Assembly (NCBI GenBank): GCA_016929095.1 | Contig: JAFGJM010000044.1 | Coordinates: 84,904-148,903 of the forward strand | Source: Anaerolineales bacterium | GTDB taxonomy: Bacteria; Chloroflexota; Anaerolineae; Anaerolineales; UBA4823 | Reading direction: 5' to 3' | Length of the DNA: 64,000 nucleotides | Shown here: in pieces, positions 60,549-64,000 of the stretch | How positions within the stretch are numbered: the stretch's first letter is position 1 | Layout: each line of letters starts with the position of its first letter | The notes under the pieces: model-generated | The model's input: the letters and a program-made list of their open reading frames with translations, nothing else | Databases searched by the model: none | Told to the model about the DNA's origin: nothing | Made by a program: the position numbers and the translations under genes

Positions 60549-61082
60549 TTACGCAGCAGCAGGAGCTGCTTTTTCACTAAACGCCTGTACAACACATGCA
60601 ACCTGTCTGGCGGGTTCGTTCAATACTCGTACTAACTGACTGGCAGGTGCCAGGATCGTCCCAAGCAATTGCGCGCGCATGACGGGTAAAGGCGGTAACT
60701 CTGCTAAAGATTTTACGGCTTCTGCATCAATCGGAGCGTTTTCCAGGTAACCGCCTTTGATCTTCACAAATTCTGATGTGCGGGAGAATTCGGACACGAT
60801 TTTAGTAATTGCCGCTACATCTTCAAATGCAAAACCGACCGCAGTTGTACCTTCAAAATAACCCTGTGGTACTTGAAGCCCTGCTTTTTCAAATGCGATT
60901 TTCCCAAGCGTGTTTTTGACGATGTGAAATTCGCCGCCAGCCTCACGAATCTTGCCGCGTAACTCATCGATATCTTTCATCGTTAAACCGCGATATTCTG
61001 TGAACACCAAAGCCTTGCTGCGATTTACCCAATCGGTATATTGGGTTACAAATTCATTTTTTCGCTCTTTGGAAATAGCCAA
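60549..61082 (-). CDS. rplJ: 50S ribosomal protein L10
   Basis: A 177-residue stalk-base protein that binds 23S rRNA and anchors L7/L12 dimers through its C-terminal helix. It has KALVFTEYRGLTMKDIDELR and IVKNTLGKIAFEKAG, typical L10 segments. The start is TTG at 61082, with AAAGGAGG upstream; there is no in-frame ATG or GTG before it, an uncommon start for a ribosomal protein. It is preceded by an L10 leader and a hairpin attenuator, so it is autoregulated. Confidence 0.96.
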   Translation of the reverse strand: MAISKERKNEFVTQYTDWVNRSKALVFTEYRGLTMKDIDELRGKIREAGGEFHIVKNTLGKIAFEKAGLQVPQGYFEGTTAVGFAFEDVAAITKIVSEFSRTSEFVKIKGGYLENAPIDAEAVKSLAELPPLPVMRAQLLGTILAPASQLVRVLNEPARQVACVVQAFSEKAAPAAA

Positions 61083-61103
61083 TGCACTATTCCTCCTTTC
61101 TAA

Positions 61104-61141
61104 TAAAAAGTCTTTGCCTCACCCATCCCGAAGCAAAGACT
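61104..61141 (-). terminator. Attenuator hairpin before rplJ
   Basis: On the minus strand AGTCTTTGC pairs with GCAAAGACT (61133-61141 with 61109-61117) over a 15-base loop, followed by TTTTTATT. It is placed between the L10 leader and the rplJ ribosome site, so it is a transcription attenuator controlling rplJ-rplL. Confidence 0.85.
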
Positions 61142-61245
61142 CTCCCAGCCTATCCAGACTGATTTTTTCAGAGAAATCCCCACCTCGGCAGGAGATTAAG
61201 CCGGTGAATATATCACTTCCGGCACCTGCTTTCTTCGGCGAAGCG
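61142..61245 (-). ncRNA. L10 leader (r-protein autoregulatory RNA)
   Basis: On the minus strand, the conserved L10 leader elements CGCCGAAGAAAGCAGGTGCC (61221-61240) and CCTGCCGAGG (61183-61192) are present in order and pair through GCAGG/CCTGC. In many bacteria L10 bound to L7/L12 binds this RNA and represses its own operon. Boundaries are approximate. Confidence 0.8.
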
Positions 61246-61263
61246 TTATATATTATTTATACT

Positions 61264-61983
61264 TCACTCGCGCACCATCATGGCTTGCGCCTGGTTGGGA
61301 TCAATTTTGATCCCAGGCCCCATGGTGGTTGTGATGGTGACACGCTTTATATAAACACCTTTTGTAGCTGCAGGCCGTGCTTTACGCACTGCCTCCATTA
61401 ATGCTGCCAGATTCTCATATAATTTCTTCTCATCGAAAGAGGCTTTTCCGATGGGTACATGCAAATTTGCGGTTTTATCCACACGGAATTCGACACGACC
61501 AGCTTTCGATTCTTCAACCACGCGGGGAATGTCCCCCGCCGGAATGACCGTTCCGGCTTTAGGATTGGGCATAAGCCCCCGCGGGCCTAAAATTTTCCCC
61601 AACCGTCCAACTTTTCCCATCATATCCGGGGTGGCAATTGCAACATCAAAGTCTGTCCAACCGCCTTGAATTTTATTGATAATTTCATCATCATCCGCAA
61701 TGATATCAGCGCCGGCTTCCTTCGCCAGTGCAGCGCCTTCACCTTGGGCAAAAACCAAAACCCGTACCGATTTTCCTAAACCATGGGGTAATACCACCAC
61801 ATCTCGCACTTGTTGGTCTGCATGGCGTGGATCAACTCCCAGGCGGATATGAATTTCCACCGTGGGATCAAATTTGGTATAGGAGGTTTCTTTTGTTAAT
61901 GTTACCGCTTCTTCAGGGGAATAAACCTGATCTATATTGATTTTGGCTGCGGCAGCCAGATAATTCTTTCCGTGTTTTGCCAT
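61264..61983 (-). CDS. rplA: 50S ribosomal protein L1
   Basis: A 239-residue 23S-rRNA-binding L1-stalk protein. Segments [38 protein letters not shown] and [19 protein letters not shown] are diagnostic. AAAGGAGTA precedes its ATG. It is 52 bases after rplK on the same strand and followed by the L10 leader. Confidence 0.98.
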   Translation of the reverse strand: MAKHGKNYLAAAAKINIDQVYSPEEAVTLTKETSYTKFDPTVEIHIRLGVDPRHADQQVRDVVVLPHGLGKSVRVLVFAQGEGAALAKEAGADIIADDDEIINKIQGGWTDFDVAIATPDMMGKVGRLGKILGPRGLMPNPKAGTVIPAGDIPRVVEESKAGRVEFRVDKTANLHVPIGKASFDEKKLYENLAALMEAVRKARPAATKGVYIKRVTITTTMGPGIKIDPNQAQAMMVRE

Positions 61984-62035
61984 TAAATACTCCTTTGTGG
62001 TGCTACCGGGTAAATTTATACCCTCCCACAGGATA

Positions 62036-62461
62036 CTAATCTACAACTTGAATACCCATATTTCGGGCAGTCCCCTCAATTTGTCGCATCGCCCCTTCCA
62101 GATCAATTGCGTTCAAATCTTTCATTTTCAGTTCAGCAATCTCTTTCACCTGAGCACGAGTTACTTTTCCTACTTTTTCACGGGGTGAAAGTGCAGAGCC
62201 CTTTTCGACGCCGGCTGCTTTTTTCAATAAAATCGAAGCCGGAGGGGTTTTTAATATAAAGGTAAACGACCCGTCGGTATAAATACTGATTTCGGCGGGG
62301 ATAACCTCGCCGGCCCGGTTTGCTGTTCGGGCATTGTATTCCTTGCAAAATGCCATTAGATTGATGCCATGACCAGCCAACGCCGGGCCGATGGGAGGCG
62401 CAGGGTTGGCTTTCCCGGCCTGGATTTGCAATCGTACGACTGTTTTTAATTTCTTTGCCAC
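62036..62461 (-). CDS. rplK: 50S ribosomal protein L11
   Basis: A 141-residue protein of the GTPase-associated centre. It has the N-terminal [33 protein letters not shown] and C-terminal rRNA-binding domain ending [10 protein letters not shown]. The start is GTG at 62461 with AAAGGAGATG upstream. Located between nusG and rplA in the usual order. Confidence 0.98.
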   Translation of the reverse strand: MAKKLKTVVRLQIQAGKANPAPPIGPALAGHGINLMAFCKEYNARTANRAGEVIPAEISIYTDGSFTFILKTPPASILLKKAAGVEKGSALSPREKVGKVTRAQVKEIAELKMKDLNAIDLEGAMRQIEGTARNMGIQVVD

Positions 62462-62534
62462 TTTCTCATCTCCTTTGTGGTATTAACGGGTGACAATTCA
62501 CCCTCCCACGATATCAACCGATAGCTCACGGCTA

Positions 62535-63212
62535 TCAGCTTTTTTCCACTTGTAAGAAATCCAATTCCACGGGTGTTTCTCGTCCGAAGAAATTCACCAT
62601 CACCCGAACTTTCGCCCGCTCCATATCGATGCCATCGACAATCCCGCGAAAATCGTTGAAGGGACCATCCACAATGCGGACGCGTTCCCCTTGTTTGAAT
62701 GTGACCTTGATGCGCGGCGCTTCGGCTTCCATGCGTTTAATAATTTGTGCCACTTCTTCCGATCGCAGTGCTGTGGGTTGGTTTCCCATACCTACAAAAC
62801 CGGTCACGCCAGGGGTGTTGCGCACTACATACCACGATTCCTCCGACATGACCATATTGACCAATATATAACCAGGGAAAACCCGCCGCTCGACTGTTTT
62901 CCGTTTACCTTCTTTGACCTCGATTTCCTCTTCTGTAGGCACCACGACATCGAAGATTTTATCTTTCATCCCCATGGTATCGATGCGCTGTTCCAAATTA
63001 TGTCGAACTTTATTCTCGTATCCCGAATAACAGTGCACTACATACCAGGCGCGATCATCTTCAACTAATTCGTCCTCTTGAGCTTCGCCCTCTTGGACTT
63101 CGCTCGTGGGATCCAGATCAATTGGCGCGTTTAATTCTTCTTCCGGCTGAGGCAATGGATTGCCGGATTCAGGGTTTTCTATCGATTGTCCTTCCTGATA
63201 ATTATCATCCAT
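62535..63212 (-). CDS. nusG: Transcription termination/antitermination protein NusG
   Basis: A 225-residue elongation factor. An acidic N-terminal extension of about 50 residues (rich in Glu, EEELNAPIDLDP) precedes the NGN domain (AWYVVHCYSGYENKVRHNLEQR to VVRNTPGVTGFVG) and the C-terminal KOW domain (FKQGERVRIVDGPFNDFRGIV). The extension makes it longer than the E. coli protein (181). It is located between secE and rplK. The ribosome site is weak. Confidence 0.97.
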   Translation of the reverse strand: MDDNYQEGQSIENPESGNPLPQPEEELNAPIDLDPTSEVQEGEAQEDELVEDDRAWYVVHCYSGYENKVRHNLEQRIDTMGMKDKIFDVVVPTEEEIEVKEGKRKTVERRVFPGYILVNMVMSEESWYVVRNTPGVTGFVGMGNQPTALRSEEVAQIIKRMEAEAPRIKVTFKQGERVRIVDGPFNDFRGIVDGIDMERAKVRVMVNFFGRETPVELDFLQVEKS

Positions 63213-63257
63213 TCGTTTTTACTTTCACATTAAGCGAATGATCACGCCGATCTAAAC

Positions 63258-63479
63258 CTAACTCAAAATTAACGCGAAAAATTCCGTAAAAGTATAATCC
63301 AATAAACCAAGGAAAGCTGTCATACCAATAACAACCAGTAGAACGATTCCCGTTAAATTTAGCGCCTCGCGCCGTGTTGGCCAGTTTACTTTCTTTAACT
63401 CGCCAACCGTTTCGCGAAAATAGAGTGTGATTTTATTCGTTCGTTTTTTGCGTTCAATGCTTTTTTCGACCTTTGGCAT
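63258..63479 (-). CDS. secE: Preprotein translocase subunit SecE
   Basis: A 73-residue single-helix subunit of the SecYEG channel. A basic N-terminus is followed by the amphipathic FRETVGELKKVNWPTRREAL and one hydrophobic helix (about 43-65). GGAGGCGCTC precedes the start. Directly upstream of nusG and downstream of tRNA-Trp. Confidence 0.96.
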   Translation of the reverse strand: MPKVEKSIERKKRTNKITLYFRETVGELKKVNWPTRREALNLTGIVLLVVIGMTAFLGLLDYTFTEFFALILS

Positions 63480-63553
63480 GAGCGCCTCCTCAATATGTTT
63501 GGCAAGTTACGGACAAAACGCCGCCATGGTGACGGCGTTGCCCTTTTTTCAGG

Positions 63554-63626
63554 CAGGCCAGGCAGGACTTGAACCCACAACCACTCGTTTTGGAGACGAG
63601 AGCTCTACCAATTGAGCTACTGGCCT
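63554..63626 (-). tRNA. trnW: tRNA-Trp (anticodon CCA)
   Basis: A 73-base cloverleaf on the minus strand. Acceptor arms AGGCCAG/CTGGCCT, D-arm GCTC..GAGC, anticodon stem CTCGT/ACGAG with loop CTCCAAA (anticodon CCA), and T-loop TTCAAGT. CCA is not encoded at the 3' end. Its place between rpmG and secE is standard in many bacteria. Confidence 0.96.
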
Positions 63627-63691
63627 TCATCTAAGTATTTATGCGTCAAGTTCTCGTATATTATACCTGACTCATAAGTACCAGAATATTT

Positions 63692-63859
63692 TTATTTCGT
63701 TTCGCGATGTAACGTATGTTTACGACATCGCGGGCAATACTTCTTGAACTCAAGACGATTAGGATCGTTACGCCGATTCTTCTCGGTGGTGTAATTACGT
63801 TCCTTACACTCAGTGCATGCCAGGGTTATTACCGGACGGATATCTTTCTTTGAAGCCAT
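63692..63859 (-). CDS. rpmG: 50S ribosomal protein L33
   Basis: A 55-residue protein translated from the minus strand: [19 protein letters not shown], then [20 protein letters not shown] and [13 protein letters not shown]. Two Cys pairs (C-T-E-C and C-P-R-C) form the zinc ribbon of the zinc-binding (C+) L33 form. It lies between tuf and tRNA-Trp. Confidence 0.95.
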   Translation of the reverse strand: MASKKDIRPVITLACTECKERNYTTEKNRRNDPNRLEFKKYCPRCRKHTLHRETK

Positions 63860-63913
63860 ACTTGCCTAATCAAGTTGGTATCACAACCAACTTTTCTCCT
63901 TTTCCAAACAGAA

Positions 63914-64000
63914 TTAATCCAATATCTTGGAGATCACGCCGGCGCCAACCGTCAGACCGCCTTCTCTAATAGCAAACTTCGACCCTTGCTCCAAGGCCAC
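63914..64000 (-). CDS. tuf: Elongation factor Tu, C-terminal end (cut by window)
   Basis: The minus strand encodes the last 28 residues of EF-Tu: VALEQGSKFAIREGGLTVGA followed by GVISKILD and stop. This C-terminal beta-barrel ending is diagnostic. The rest of the gene lies beyond position 64000. First gene of the tuf-rpmG-trnW-secE-nusG-rplKAJL cluster. Confidence 0.95.
   Translation of the reverse strand: MALEQGSKFAIREGGLTVGAGVISKILD

Noticed and set aside
1..64000. CRISPR arrays
   Set aside because: No regularly spaced direct repeats of 24-40 bases with variable spacers were seen on reading the whole window.

Overview
The window looks like a chromosomal segment of a Chloroflexota bacterium, most likely Anaerolineae-like. 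This is inferred from the gene families, from Gram-positive-type GAAC-N4-GTTC operators, and from dispersed short palindromic repeats. No 16S rRNA or other decisive marker is present. Base composition is moderate, genes are dense, and most starts carry strong AGGAGG-type ribosome binding sites.

Layout. 0-4.3 kb: a membrane protein with a winged-helix regulator, then a ChrB-domain protein with a cation P-type ATPase. 4.4-11 kb: a small exported protein, then a ROK regulator with a sugar ABC importer. The importer's binding protein is an in-frame tandem duplication, and its signal peptide is broken by an in-frame TAA. 11-13 kb: small genes (SWIM zinc finger, PF04020 membrane protein, unknown membrane protein). 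13-44 kb: a large catabolic island. 44-46 kb: PiT phosphate transporter with its DUF47/PhoU-like partner. 46-48 kb: EamA transporter and GNAT acetyltransferase. 48-52 kb: a NurA / HAS-barrel-like / HerA operon and ferritin. 52-56 kb: class-III aminotransferase, Nudix hydrolase, and a divergent lytic transglycosylase and membrane protein driven by two nearly identical SOS-like promoters. 56-60 kb: two-component system, rpe and rpiA. 60-64 kb: tuf-rpmG-tRNA-Trp-secE-nusG-rplK-rplA-L10 leader-rplJ-rplL on the minus strand.

The 13-44 kb island is the main accessory system. It holds two copies each of five families: LicA-like (choline/ethanolamine) kinases, 800-residue FAD-oxidoreductase/GcvT fusions of the dimethylglycine/sarcosine dehydrogenase type, DeoR regulators, metallophosphoesterases and APC permeases. 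Single copies of EtfA/EtfB, a non-pyrrolysine MttB-family methyltransferase, a HisC-like aminotransferase, transketolase, a transaldolase-family protein, a HutC-type GntR regulator, a four-CBS protein and a complete polyamine-type ABC importer complete the set. The simplest reading is uptake and stepwise demethylation of a quaternary or tertiary amine. Electrons would go to ETF and one-carbon units to tetrahydrofolate, with the kinases, phosphoesterases and sugar-phosphate enzymes handling a phosphorylated or sugar-linked moiety. The substrate is not determined by the sequence, and no corrinoid protein, glycine-cleavage gene or glyA is present here.

Regulatory detail visible in the DNA includes: a palindromic ROK operator; a GntR operator with repeated ACGTATAGAC; matched promoters for the two DeoR genes, one with TTCAAA repeats phased at 10 bp; perfect anti-SD-complementary sequences far upstream of four transporter genes; an intra-operon hairpin between binding protein and permeases; an L10 leader plus attenuator; and a possible structured RNA before the phosphate transporter.
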